DNA of 64,000 bases from NCBI RefSeq assembly GCF_958298935.1, contig NC_084940.1, positions 1,270,001-1,334,000 of the forward strand, read 5' to 3'. Numbering within the stretch: the first letter of the stretch is position 1; every line of letters begins with the position of its first letter. Shown here piece after piece: positions 1 to 11,090 of the stretch. The position numbers were made by a program, and so were the translations under genes. The notes under the pieces are model-generated. The model had not been told where the DNA came from. It was given only the letters and a program-made list of their open reading frames with translations, and searched no databases. Source of the stretch: Phragmites australis. Taxonomy: Eukaryota; Streptophyta; Magnoliopsida; Poales; Poaceae.

Positions 1-592
1 TCCTGAAATTTCCTGCCGGCCTTCAACCAGCTGCAGACTCATTGTTTCATTGCTGTGCCTGTGAGTGCAAGGGTTGTGCTTGGCAAATAGTTTGGAGTCT
101 GAGCAAATCCTGAGCTGATGCTGGCAAAATTGGCTTGAGCATTTGCAGGCCCCGGGCTGCCATACATTAACAATGATTTTGCTTTTAACCTTAGATTCTT
201 AGTAAAACATTTTGACAACATGGCCATTTGTTTTTATACAATAGCTCTACTTTCCCTTACTTTAATTTGTATCATCAGACAACCTTCCCTTTCTTCACCT
301 TCGTACAGAAGCTTATCTTCTGCCCGTGACTCGTGAGTGCTAATTTGTGATTGTATGATGTACATCTATTTAACATTTATATAACTTTCAAAAAATGCAA
401 ACAAAAGGTAACACTGGATTTTTAGTGTAGGTGCTAGATTGCCAGGTTCCTGCTAGATAGATTGCAGCCTTGCAAGAGTAGAAATTGTGTAATAGCAATT
501 TTCTGAAATGGCGGCTGAACCGTGCCAACCAATTCATTCAGATTTAGAATGTGTACAATTTCCCTTTTCCCTTCTACCTATGCTGGACTACC

Positions 593-1061
593 TCACATAC
601 AATGGTACAATATATGACATTGGGATCTGCAAACAGCAAATTGCTGGCTGACTAGACCCATAGATGGCGCCACACAGCTTGTATAATGGCATGGCATCGC
701 CATGGAGCTCAAGAATGCATTCTCAACCTCTTCTGATGCAGTTCTTCGAAGCAAGCACATCACAGACTCCATCACCGTGGCATCAGATGGCAATGTGATC
801 CGGCCATCGTCACTCTGTGAGTCCAAACTCCTCTTGAGACATCCTCAGGAGCTCACTGAAGACTGTCGTGCCAAGGTACACCAATGGCACCTCGAACCGC
901 CTCCCATCGGCGGTGTACATGGCGCAGTGGCCTTTGTCTGCCACTGCTGTGGAGCATCCTTCAGCTTCTTCTGATGATTTCATGCTCAACCGCTTCCTTC
1001 CAATGGCTGCCATCCTTTGCCACTTCTTTGTGAGTTGAGCAATTCTCTTTGCACTGATGAT
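593..1061 (-). pseudogene. SAUR-like (small auxin-up RNA) gene, broken, copy 1
   Basis: Read on the minus strand, the product resembles grass SAUR proteins. It has an N-terminal [22 protein letters not shown] segment and a core with [36 protein letters not shown] and [13 protein letters not shown]. SAURs are small, usually intronless auxin-response proteins that promote cell expansion. Two lesions are visible. The codon where such proteins start (1059-1061) reads ATC, not ATG, so the first in-frame ATG is at 1011-1013. The frame also breaks near 820: the first part ends in a TGA at 810-812 after EEFGLTE, while the conserved C-terminal half (SDDGRITLP onward) continues one base out of frame to 593. 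Both lesions recur in the second copy, so they predate the duplication. Probably not functional as a full SAUR. Confidence 0.85.
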
Positions 1062-1317
1062 GGCTGGTTCTGTTTTGCTGGAATGTGGAATCTGAAAACT
1101 CTGCTTTGAGTTGGACTGCTTTTGTTTTGTTTGTGGATGAAGTGTGATGGTTTTGGGAGGCCGCTTAAGTTGGCTTGTGCAGAATCCAGTGTGTGAGAGA
1201 AGCTGGTGGCAGATAATTTCTGTTTCTCAAAAGTTGCTGAAGAATCTTTGGCAGCATTTCTCTTATGAAGAAAAGTTCAAATAGAAGCAGGGCCAAATTG
1301 TCGAAGGAAAAGAATTG

Positions 1318-1494
1318 GATTTTTTATTTATATATTTTAAAATCCAAAAATTGCAAATATATACGTCCGTTTTGAAATTTTGCAACTCTATACGTCCAAA
1401 AATTATAAAAAAAATTTATGGTGTAGAGAATGCTATAATCTTGCGCTCTAATTTTTTTAACCCAGACAATTATTTGTACAATGAGAAAAAAAAC
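1318..1494. mobile_element. Truncated MITE, sibling of the element at 28375-29017
   Basis: It begins right after gaaaagaattg (1307-1317), the same 11-mer that flanks the complete copy at 28375-29017. The 5' terminal repeat (tatacgtccgttttgaaatt) and the core (tatggtgtagagaatgctat) are kept. About 240 bp of interior and the whole 3' terminal repeat are missing. Confidence 0.7.
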
Positions 1495-2040
1495 AAGTCC
1501 AGCAGTGGTAAAACATCATGTCTTGTAGAACTGCAGAGAATCAGACAAATAAATTTCTGCCTTAGGAGGTGAAGACCTTCAGTTTATAAATGAGTTTAAG
1601 CTTGATAGTGTTGTCAATAAATATATCAAGGCAAGATCTTGAGTTTTTCGTTGTCTATACTTTGCACGCCCATCATCTGCAAAACCAAGGCCAGTGTTGC
1701 AATTTCTTTCTCAAGCATGTACTTGCACTGAATTAATTCTTATTACAAATTACTTCTTTTACTAGGAGTTTGCGTCAACTGTCTAGGCTATTTGTATGAT
1801 ATGCCTGAGCTGGGTTGTGGGATTTCCATGTTTTAAGCAATCATTATAATGCCATTTATATAATTTGATCCTATCGGTTAACCCCTGGAAAACGATCCTT
1901 CTTCAAGTCACTGCTGGCATCTCTACTCTGCTTTTTGCATGCATACTTTTCTTTTGCCCAAAATAGGCTTTGTTTCCAGTTGCAGTGACCATGGATATTT
2001 CCATTAGTTTCACCCATTCTAATATCTTTTTTTACTGTAG
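1495..2040. other. Intergenic, no gene seen
   Basis: AT-rich sequence between the MITE remnant and the RopGEF fragment. No upstream RopGEF exon is recognisable, although the sequence just before 2041 (a T-rich run ending in tgtag) is a good splice acceptor. Confidence 0.5.
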
Positions 2041-3000
2041 AGTGGTAAATCTTGCTTGGGGGAGATAATCTACCGATACATAACAGCTGAACAATTCTCA
2101 CCGGAATGCCTCCTAGATTGCTTGGATCTGTCCTCTGAGCACCACACACTTGAAGTAGCAAACATAATTGAAGCTTCCATCCATGTTTGGAGATTGAAAG
2201 GCCAAAAGAAATCAACACCTCGTGCGAAATCAAAGAAATCTTGGGGTGGAAAAGTGAAGGATCTTATTGGAGATAAGGAAAAGAGCCACACTTTGTCCGA
2301 TCAGAAACATACTAGTACTTGTGTTGTTATAACTAGTCTTTTTTTTTTAATTCCACTAATCAAAATACCCTCCTTGTTTCTTGCATATCTTTTTCAGGAT
2401 GTTGGGCAGTCCATACTTGAAAGTTACTCGAGGGTTCTGGAGAGCTTGGCATTTAACATAATCGCGAGAATTGATGATGTGATTTATGTTGGTTTTTACT
2501 ATTTTTTGTTCCTAGCGTCGTGTATGATGCTGGTCGTTCGCGTAGAGACTTCTATGTATAAATCTGGGCAGCTGTGTGGACGTTTGTTTGGGGCGGCCCT
2601 CGGTACTGCGTAGATAGCTTTTGGAGCTGTGTATTTTTTTTATCTGGCAGCCTGCGTTTTGTCTCATCGGTGAAAACTGTTTGTAATTTCGTTACTGTCT
2701 GGTAATGAAATTCGGGGAGACCCCATTCCGGAAAAATGTTGATGATGCGACAAAGAAGTCTGCTGCTGCCGAGTCTGTTTCGATCTTCAATCGTGGCATA
2801 TGTGTACCACTTTCTGCTCCTCCACTCCAGTTACAGGCAGTCCTGGAAGGGTACAGTCCCCATTAAGGAAAAGCAGTTTGGGGAAACAAGAAATTAAAGT
2901 TGAAAAGCTCTTTTCTGGTGATCTAGAGAAGGTCTGGACATATGCCGGAAACCTGAGCGCTAGGAAAGACGTAGGAGATGCTCCTGAGAGGGACTGAAGG
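2041..3000 (+). pseudogene. RopGEF (PRONE domain) 3' gene fragment, broken
   Basis: RopGEFs are plant guanine-nucleotide exchange factors that activate ROP GTPases through a PRONE domain at the plasma membrane. The first exon-like block (2041 to about 2310, after an acceptor) encodes SGKSCLGEIIYRYITAEQFS and then PECLLDCLDLSSEHHTLEVA and HVWRLKGQKKS, typical of the end of PRONE. A second block (2398-2494, acceptor ttttcag) encodes DVGQSILESYSRVLESLAFN..IARIDDVIYV. A third (about 2736-3000) encodes DDATKKSAAAESVSIFNRGI, then, in another frame, FCSSTPVTGSPGRVQSP to the C-terminal SARKDVGDAPERD and a stop. Compared with the family, the N-terminal two thirds, the segment between blocks 1 and 2, and about 25 residues before FCSSTP are missing, and the frame shifts. 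A relic, not a working gene. Confidence 0.8.
2495..2735 (+). mobile_element. Possible insertion inside the RopGEF relic (LINE 3'-end-like)
   Basis: About 240 bp separates DDVIYV from the DDATKK codons that normally follow directly or across an intron. It contains a T-rich stretch, then a segment ending taatgaaattcggggagacc, which resembles the 3' tails of plant non-LTR elements. A short repeat atgttg occurs at both edges and could be a target duplication. A diverged intron is an alternative. Confidence 0.3.
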
Positions 3001-3990
3001 GCGGTGAAGATCAACAGATATAAACAAATCCTGTTGTGGTCAGTAGCTAGATTTTCCCTGTACAGAAGCAGCATGAGCCATTTTTTGTGCTTTCTTAGCA
3101 AGCTGATGATTGTGCATTGTTGGACTATATTTTTGTCATGACTTAATACAAGGCCTATTACTAATGGCGCTGCATGTATGAAACATCAACTGGAGGTAGT
3201 TTGGTCGGAATCGATCGCTCGGCTGAATGATGATGGAGTATCACGTCAGACCACTAGCCTCTTACAAATACTCTCAAAATAAGATAAGTAATACATGTAC
3301 GTGGGCATCTAGAAGAATATATATACAAGGAAACTAGTTTGGCAGGTCTTAGCCCAATAATCTTTCGGCCTTATCAAGCTTGCGGCCCATTTTAATTAAA
3401 TACAAATATATATACACGTATGTATACGATGACCTTACATGTTGCCGGTATACGTGTGTTCCAGAAGCTTCCAGGAAAAACTCTACGCTTGCCTCGCGCA
3501 TCTGAATAACAGTTTGTCAAATGACGTTCCTTATTTTGAGCAAGTTAAATGAGCCACATGCATACAGTCTGATAATTGTTCACGTCAAATAAAAAAAGGC
3601 TAGACACATTCATGCATGCATGCAGTGGTTAGCAGCTCAACGTCATGGAGCCATGCACGCGTAGTAGAACCTTCCAACAGGTCCAATAGCCTTTCAGCCT
3701 TCTCAAACTTGAGGCACATGCTAAATACGAATACGTATATATGCACGCGCAGTAGAAGCTTCCAACAACCTGCTTCAGATTCTACACGTCAACAAGGGCT
3801 CATGTTCTCGTATTGGAGATAAGGCTGGTGCTAGCTTGTATGTATGAGTTTAAACCCAAAGCTAGATAAGGCTGCTCGGCGAGGAATGACTCCCAGATAT
3901 CTCGCAAGGAACGGTCGTCGCTGTTTCGTCCTTAGCCCAACGGAAACGGCGACCGAGTATATCGCACGGTGACGCGCTCGCCAACAGATA
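3001..3990. other. Intergenic with a diverged ~65 bp repeat pair
   Basis: No coding signal. The segment 3352-3420 (ccaataatctttcggcctta...) recurs in diverged form at 3681-3748 (ccaatagcctttcagccttc...), each ending in a run of tatata/cacg. Nothing else is recognisable. Confidence 0.4.
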
Positions 3991-4053
3991 CGTGATGGCG
4001 CTCGCGGCTCGCCTCAACTCGGCTAAGGGATCCCTGCTTGCCCTAGAGGCTGG

Positions 4054-4062
4054 CTATAAAAG
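4054..4062 (+). promoter_or_regulatory. TATA box with leader-like sequence
   Basis: tataaaagg lies in GC-rich sequence and is followed by a CA-rich leader (4135-4220). About 4232-4350 could encode a short peptide (LEIVLATANKLGRIAAP..., MPRTLFHG) ending at a GT-type donor (ggtgagtaa, 4349-4357). The minisatellite starts straight after. This looks like the promoter and first exon of a gene or an LTR whose remainder is lost; I do not recognise the product. Confidence 0.4.
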
Positions 4063-4370
4063 GGCCCCTGTTCCCTTACGTGGGGGAAGGCTTTTGTTTT
4101 TGAAAAAAGGAGGCGGAAGCTCTGCTTTTCCATCTACAATTCACACGCACACGCTCGCAGATACACACATCGAATCACCACTCGCCATTCACACACAACC
4201 ACACCAATCACTACTCCATCCACGAACATCACCAATACTTGGAGATCGTCCTAGCCACTGCAAACAAGCTGGGCAGGATCGCTGCCCCGGGGGACGTCTA
4301 CATTGCCCAGCGCTCCATCTTCATCATGCCAAGGACTTTGTTCCATGGTGAGTAATTTGCACGGCGCCGC

Positions 4371-4499
4371 CGGCATATTGGTAGGAATCGGTATATGATC
4401 CGTGGGTCTGTGGTAGAGACAGATGGTTTGAAAGGTGGTACGATAGTGGGGATCGGCTTATGATCCTTGGGTTGGCGGTACTGATGGCTGGAAGGCGGC
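4371..4499. repeat. Minisatellite, left part (2 units)
   Basis: Two units of the same tandem repeat found at 15615-16160, each with gatcggNtNatgatcc followed by tgggt and agatggtttgaaaggtgg. The array was split by the LTR retrotransposon inserted at 4500. Confidence 0.85.
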
Positions 4500-5892
4500 T
4501 GTCGGAGGATTAACTCTTATCGCAGGGATCCCGAGAGACCCTTTTTAGAGATTCGGCCGGGGGGATGATCCTGAATAAGTTCGTCGGAGAAATAAATGGA
4601 AGTGGATGTAGATGCGACGACCGGTGGTGGGGGATGATTGACCTAGTGCAAAGAGGAATAAATGCACCGGAGTTTAGACAGGTTCGGGCCGCACGGGGGC
4701 GTAATACCCTACTCCTGTATGTATGAATTAACTGTCCTGAGGGAAATCCCCGGAGGATGTATCTGGTTACAAGAATATCGTGTCTAACTAAAAGCTTGAG
4801 GCTCTTTGTTTCTCGGCAGAAGCTCTGCTCAGGCTAGCTCACAATGTCTTCGTTTGTTGGCTTGGTTCGTTGCGGGGTTCGTCTTCTCTGTTTTTCCTCC
4901 TCTCCGCCTTCCTCCTTGTCCCTCCGGTGTGTCGACTCTTTTATGCATTCGTCGGCTACGACATACCCCGAACGAGAAGGAAGGGGCACAAGTTCCAAGA
5001 CGCTACGACTGAGAAAGGCGTCATCATTTCCTCTGGGCAAAGTGATAGGGGCGGTGGAAAAAAGCGCGGCGCGCGTCTGGTCACTCATCACTGTGGACGC
5101 TCTGTCAACGGGCGCCGTTGAGAGGGTCCACCGGGCAGCAACAGAGGCACCCGGCGTGCCCGTCCTGTCTTGTTCATCTGCTACGGCAGGGCGGTAGGCG
5201 GAACACCTTGATCCTGACAATGCTATCTCAGGACCCAACGGGAGATACGGGACGGGACCCGCGCAATTAATAGCCCCACGCCCCTCCGCCAAAGCATGGC
5301 AGGAGCTGACGCTGCGGCGGGAGCAGTTGGATATGTCAGGCCACGCGTGCCCATTTAATGCGGCCTTGGACTTCTGACGGGCAGACACTTCATCGGTGGG
5401 CCCCTCGGGGGCCTCCCTGGGTCGTCGGAGAACCGAGTGCTCGGGGGTACCGTTGACCTCCCCGGGCACTCTCTCCCGAGCACTCTCGCACGTACCTTCA
5501 GGGAACCGAGTGCTCGGGGGCTGCCACGTGCAACCCCGAGCACTCTCTCCCGAGCACTTTTGCACTGACCCTTTGGGGAACCGAGTGCTCGGGGGCTGCC
5601 ACGTGCAGCCCCGAGCACTCTCTCCCGGAATCTAGCTCTTCTGATCGTCGGGGGACTAGGGTGCTCGGGGGCGACCGGGCACCTCCCCGAGCACTTTCTC
5701 CCCGGTACTTGGACTCTGCGGGCCATCGGGGAACTGGGGTGCTCGGAGACCAGAGGCCGTGGCCCCGAGCACCTTCTCCCGGAACTCAGATTTTCCTCAT
5801 CCCGTAGGAGGGACCTCGCGGGATGGTGACGCGTGACGGACGGCTGGCCTGGCCTCGGGACTCAGGGACCCCCGGTTCCTGATACACCGACA
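4500..5892 (-). repeat. LTR (3' LTR of the minus-strand Tat element)
   Basis: 1,393 bp, bounded by TGTCGG and CCGACA, near-identical to 14210-15614. Positions 5400-5790 hold a tandem array of GC-rich hairpin units (gagtgctcgggg ... ccccgagcactc), some containing the G-box-like core gccacgtgc. Confidence 0.92.
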
Positions 5893-5915
5893 GTAGCCCC
5901 CGGGCCCATTTGCAG
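5893..5915 (-). other. Polypurine-tract-like site next to the 3' LTR
   Basis: On the minus strand the bases just before the LTR read gggcccgggggctac. The same motif (gggcccgggggctgc) borders the LTR of the second Tat element at 37245. Conservation and position support a role as the plus-strand primer. Confidence 0.55.
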
Positions 5916-6246
5916 GCGATGGCACGGAGACTGCGGATGGGCCCTTCGTCGCGGACGAGGCCGAGGCTGGCGTGGACGCTACATGGCAGGCTTTCAAGAG
6001 GTGGCCCTTTAGACCCGGGCCTCTGGTGCGGCCCAGCGGGGAGATGAGTAGACGCGCGTCCATACAACTCCCGAAGGGCATGACAATGGTACGGGAGGCA
6101 CGCGCGGCTGCCCCGTAGATCGAGAAAAATACGCCTGGCAGCCGCTGACGCCGCACGATCGGCGGGAGATTCGCCTGGTAGTTGCGTCGATCGAGGAAAC
6201 CGTCCCGCCGAGCGAACCGTTGGCCGGCAACGTTTGAATTCTGAAA

Positions 6247-6254
6247 TATAAAAA
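6247..6254 (+). promoter_or_regulatory. TATA box upstream of the antisense extra ORF
   Basis: tataaaaa lies about 155 bp before the probable start codon at 6407 and is followed by a pyrimidine-rich leader (6275-6330). This places a promoter inside the retrotransposon pointing against its own genomic transcript. Confidence 0.55.
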
Positions 6255-6406
6255 GGGGGAGGGGATCAATCCGCCCCCCTCTTTATGCCTTCTTGCGATC
6301 TTGCTCTTGTCTCCTTCGTGCTCCGGAGCCCTTAGAAACCTTTCAGGCGATCGGAGCGCTTCTCCTCCTTCCTCTCCACCACCAGACAATCTCCGCTCCC
6401 GCCGAG

Positions 6407-9400
6407 ATGCCAAGAGCCAGAGGAGGCCGTCGTGACAGGACTCCGGACAGCGTGCTGCCGGAGTCTCGTCTGAAGAATGAAGAGGCGGCGGCCAAAATCA
6501 GGAAGCTGCTGGTCCCCGAGAGGCAGGAGGGAGCCGCGGTGGTGACGCCGGCGAACTTTCCGCCGGCGACGACCATTCCCGGGCGGATCGTTTTGTTCAC
6601 TTCTTTCGTGGCGGCGGGGTTGGTGCCGCCGTTTTCAACTTTCTTCCTCCAAGTCCTCGACACCTACGGCATCCAACTAGTGCACTTGAGCCCCAACTCT
6701 GTCGTGGTGCTGGTGGTGTTCGCGCACCTCTGCGAGATGTTCGTGGGGGTGGTGCCTTCGGTGACGCTTCTCCGACATTTCTTCATCCTGCGGCCGGCCA
6801 GGAAGAAGAGGGGGTACTCCACGGTGGACGTCGCGGGGTGCTGTAATCTTCGGCTGCGAGACGGCTTGGGGGAGCAGTACATCCCCCAGGTGCTGCGCAG
6901 TAAGTGGGAGGAGTGGCGGCGGGACTGGTTCTTCGTCGACGTCGACCCCCACGATCGCCTCACTCTCCCGGAAGCAGCGGCGGAGCCCCGGAAGTCGACA
7001 TGGGAGGCGCCGCTGCCGGAGGACGCGAGGTTGGAGCCGGTGTTCGAGCGCATCGGATTCCTGCACGACTCCGGGCTGACGTCGGTGATGGTGGTGGCGG
7101 ACTTCTTGCGCCGCCGCCTAGCGCCCCTGCGGGAGTGGAGCCGGCCGTGCTGGCTCTACACCGGGCCCGAAGACGTTACCCGGACCCAAATTGGCTCAAG
7201 CTGGGATCTGGGCCCAGCGGAGCTGAGAGGCATGACCCGAGTGGTGACCGGCGTGGAGGACACGAGCCGGGCGGTGCTCTCGTGGCCGGAGATGGTGCTC
7301 TGCGCTAACCCCGGGCGCGCGACGATCTTGGCGAAGCTGCCGGAATTCGACGCCCAGGGGCTCGTCAACCGGCCGAGGAGCCGGAGCCCCGAGGCCCCCG
7401 AGCTCCCTGGATTGGACGAGCTGGCCAGCGAGGAGACCGCGGGCAGCCCGGTGCGGGCCGGTGGTGGGGCCGCTGCGGGCAGCAGCCGCCGTACTGGAGA
7501 GGAGGGCACCGCCGACAGCGCAGCGGCGGCGGCGCCGGGGGATCGGGGGAAGCGCCCCCGAGTTTACATCCCAATGCCGGATTCCCCGCTGTCGCCATCA
7601 GCAGCGGCGGCGTTTTCGGTCCTGGAACCGCGCCTTGAGAGGATGGGGCCTTACCCGGCGCCTGGGAATCGCGCGGCGGCCCCGCCAAGCCCCCGGCAGA
7701 AGAGGAGACGGGAGGATTCCGGGCCGGGACTGCCAGACCCGGACTTCAGGCTCCCGGCGGCCAAATGGCAGTACCGGGGGACTGCGACTGAGTAAGTTTC
7801 ATTCTTCGCTCATTCTTGGGCGCTCTTTGCCCGAACTAGGCTTCGATTTTAAACTTCGTCTATCTCCCGCAGGCCGCCCACGGGCGCCGCCGCGGTCGAA
7901 GGAGCGCCGGCGCCGGCGACAGAGCCAAGGCAGGCGGACGCAACGATGGCGGGGGGGCCAGCGGATGCGGCGGCCGAGGGGAGGACGGCGGACGCGGCGG
8001 CCGAGGGAAGGACGGCGGAAGCGGCGGCTGAGGAAAGGACGGAGCCGTTGCCCGAGCCTTCGGCGCCGGTGGAACCTACCCCGGGCATGCAGAGCCCGGG
8101 GCGGATGATCGTGTGGCGACCCTTGGGGACCCCGAACCCCCCGGAGGTGGATCGTGGGGAAACCAGTGCTCCACCGGCGCCCGGCCGGCCTGGCGACCCC
8201 TTTCTGGCCGCGGTGGCGGTCGAGCGGCTGGGCGTCCAGGTGGCGGTCGAGCGGCTGGGCGCGGCGGTGGACACGAAGGAGGGGCAGCTCGGAGCAGAGC
8301 GCGCTCGGCTGGTCCTGGAGAGGGCGCAGCTTGCGAGCGCCCAGGATGAGGCCCGCGCAACGGCTGCGCGGGAGCAGAAGCTTCTGGAAGATACCCGCGC
8401 GGAGGTCGCGCGGGAACGGGAGATTTTGAAGGCCGCCCGCGCTGAAGCGCGCGGGAGCGAGAAGACGCCGCCCGCCTGGTTGAGGCGTCGCGGCAGCAGG
8501 CTGCCGAAGCCCTTGCCAGGGCGGAGCAGGTGCTGGAGAGGGAGGAGGCGGTCGTGGTCCGCGAGAAGGCAGCGGAGGAGCTCCGGGTCGAGCTGACCCG
8601 CCGAGAGGGCGAGGCCGATCAGACGCGCGCCGACCTCCAACGTTGGGAAGAAGGCCTTTGGAAGATTGAAGAAGATATCCGCCGGTGGGAGGAGGACGTC
8701 TCCCTTCGGGAGGTCGATAATGAGATCACGACGGCGGATCTGGGCGCCCGGGAGGACTCGCTGGTCCACCAGGAGGACGTGCTAACCCGCCGGGAGGGGG
8801 AGCTGACCCGTCAAGAGGGGGAGGCCGCCGCGACGTCAGCGGCTATTGCCACCAGAGAGGAGGAGAACGCTAAACACAAGGCGGAGCTAACCGCCCGTGA
8901 GCGCGCCTTGTCCGAACTGGTGGCGCAGACAAAGCCGGCCGCCGGCCTCGCAACCGACGACGGTTCTTCTGGCGCGGCCGGGGCCCAGGGACTCGAGGAG
9001 CAGCTGCGGGCCGCGAAGGAGAAGCTCGAGACTGCCTTCGTCTCGCGGGTCAACCTGTAGCATATGTTGGAGGACATACTCCGGCGGATGCGGCGGGCCG
9101 TGGAGAGGGCCGGCCTTGGGCGACTCGTCGCGGACAAGAAGAGTGACAGCCCCGCACGACAAGTCCTAGGGCTTCAACAAGTCTGCGAGCGCCTCGAGGC
9201 GCTGCCCTGGGCCGTCCAGGAGCTCGCCACCCGGGAAGGACGCGGCTTGGCCCACGCGGTGGCCGAGCACGTCTTGGCCTGCTACCGGAGCAGAGACTCG
9301 AACTTCCCGCTGGAGCCAGCGCGGGAAGGAGTAGTCGAAGCCGAGGAAGAGGTCGCCCGGGAAGCGGTCCGGAGCACCGCCGCGGAGGTAGCGGCCGGCT

Positions 9401-9477
9401 TCAGGCGGGAAGCGCCGCCGCCGCCAGCCCCCGGGGACGGCCAAGATGATCCCGACGCCGACTCTGCCTCCGATTAG
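6407..9477 (+). pseudogene. Antisense extra ORF of Tat element (Transposase_28 / 'putative gypsy type transposon' domain plus coiled coil)
   Basis: The likely start is ATG 6407 (MPRARGGRRDRTPDSV). Exon 1 (6407-7791) contains the PF04195-like domain: GLVPPFSTFFLQVLDTYGIQ, FAHLCEMFVGVVPSVTLLRH and CCNLRLRDGLGEQYIPQVLR. The frame meets a stop at 7793-7795, but a canonical donor (gtaagt, 7792) and acceptor (cccgcag, to 7872) remove it and join exon 2 in frame. Exon 2 has PADAAAEGRTADAAAEGRTA repeats and then a long heptad-rich, Glu/Arg-rich coiled coil. One base is out of frame near 8458, and a TAG at 9058-9060 interrupts the coiled coil before HMLEDILRRMRRAVER. The last part ends at 9477. Such ORFs are known from the Tat lineage; their function is unknown. 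A host gene is unlikely, because the second Tat element carries the same gene in the same place. Confidence 0.8.
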
Positions 9478-11090
9478 GCTTTTGTAGTAGTTTCCTCTTC
9501 CTTTATCTTTGTCTTGACTGGATGTAAATATGGGAGTGATCCCTTAGAAATGCTCGTATTCTCCTTATGAATATAATGGGAGCTTTTCCTTGGGCTTGCA
9601 ACTCCATTGCTCTTGAGTACTTAGCGTTTCTTCTGATGCTTTGCCTTGAAACCCCGGGGAGTACTCAGTCGGGCCGTTCCTGACCTTTCCGTCTCCGAGA
9701 ACGAAGTTGTCCCGATCGTCGTTCTTGGTGCGTTCAGCCCCCGAGCCCTCGCGAGTCCGCATCGTCTAAGTCAAAAGACAAAGACACGAAGCTCCTTGCT
9801 CGGGAGATGGATCGATCCAGCATGGAACACGCCATGACCGGTGAATACTCTTTCACCTCGCGACCACTCGGTCAGCAGACCGGAGACGCGCACGGGCGGG
9901 AATGCGACCAAGAGTCCTCATGGTTCGGTGGTGCCCGGGCTTAAGACGGACCGAACCGAGCACCGACAGCCCGCCCCCGAGGCCTAGGCTCCGGACTACT
10001 CGAGTGGCTCGAGCGATAGGATTACCCAGGGCACCTGGGGACTAGGTAGTGCTCGGGGCCCTTAAAAGCGGACCGAACACCACGACCACCACGAAGGACT
10101 TCGGTCGGACATTACCGCACGTACGGTACACCTTTCTACAGACTGTTCTGTCGTTCTAGGAAAAAGTAGACACACGGTAGGGTTTTGTGTGCGAGGAGAT
10201 CATCTCACCGGGCAGATTAGAACGCGAGGGCCCCCGAGGGCGACTCGGGAACAAAATATTATCGAACGTAAATTCCTCTGAATTTAACCACTCACCGGAC
10301 AGCTGTCGGCCTTCTGGCCAACCGATCCAGGAGGGGAGTGCGCTCCGAGCTCGGGGTGCCCGGGGGCTTGGTTCCTTCATCCGGGGCGCCCGAGCGTCAA
10401 GGGGCACGCGAGGAAAACGGGGTCGGGTGATCTCGACCACTCATGCCTGAGCGGTAGGACCACCCGAGGATCCTTGGGGCCGATCAGCGACCTGGGCATC
10501 GAGGCCCTCGCGGTCGAGCTGCTCTTGATTGTCGACCTGTGACTTAAGAGAGAATAGGGAATTTCTTTGCTTGGTGCGCTCTGCTGGTGCGGTACTTGTT
10601 ATAGACTGCTCTCGTTTTCGACCCGAGACCTCTCAAATACCCAAACCGGCGGACAAGAGCAGACAGAGGTATAACCCAGAGGTCCTATGGTTTGGTGGCA
10701 CCCGGGTATGACAGACCAGACCGAGCACCGACAGCCCGCCCCTGGGGCCTGAGCTCCGGACTACTCGAGCAGCTCGGGCGATAGGATTACCCAGAGCACC
10801 CAGGGACTCGGTAGTGCCCGGAGATCAGTCACGACACCGAACGCCACGGCCTACCACATCGGACATAAGTCAGCGGCAGCTGCCCGCGCGCCTACCGATC
10901 GGGATTCTTTTATCAGCGGGGAAAAAATGAGAGAGCGAACATTTCTCGCACAACCGAGCATCTCACCAGACAGATTAAACATATGGAATCCAGAAAAAAG
11001 AAATTGACATATGATTGCACATTAAAGTTCGCATTGAATTGACAAATTTTACAAAGTTGGGTGACTTACCCAGCTAGTGGTAGCCCCCGG
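9478..11090. other. Non-coding spacer of the Tat element
   Basis: GC-rich spacer between the antisense ORF and the pol remnant. It holds an internal direct repeat: 9925-10190 and 10690-10975 share gagcaccgacagcccgcccc, the block around gctccggactactcgag and gcgataggattaccc. The same block is present once in the second Tat element (about 42860-43150). No coding signal. Confidence 0.65.

Larger units (their letters stand above)
1..1495. repeat. Left copy of a direct segmental duplication carrying a SAUR locus
   Basis: This stretch is near-identical and in the same orientation to 27081 to about 28770. The match covers the SAUR-like gene, its flanks and the start of a MITE. Differences are small indels, for example about 25 bp near 88-112 that is absent from the other copy, plus a loss of about 240 bp inside the MITE. 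The copy probably continues to the left of the window. The copies lie about 27 kb apart and different genes follow them: a RopGEF fragment here and SCAI there. Confidence 0.9.

Noticed and set aside
4834..5726. Long minus-strand open frames across the left LTR (and the same at 14787-15621)
   Set aside because: They lie wholly inside an LTR, translate the hairpin array into low-complexity sequence and match no domain.
6664..7688. Several antisense open frames of about 107-129 codons
   Set aside because: Shadows of the GC-rich Transposase_28-like coding sequence on the other strand; no domain.
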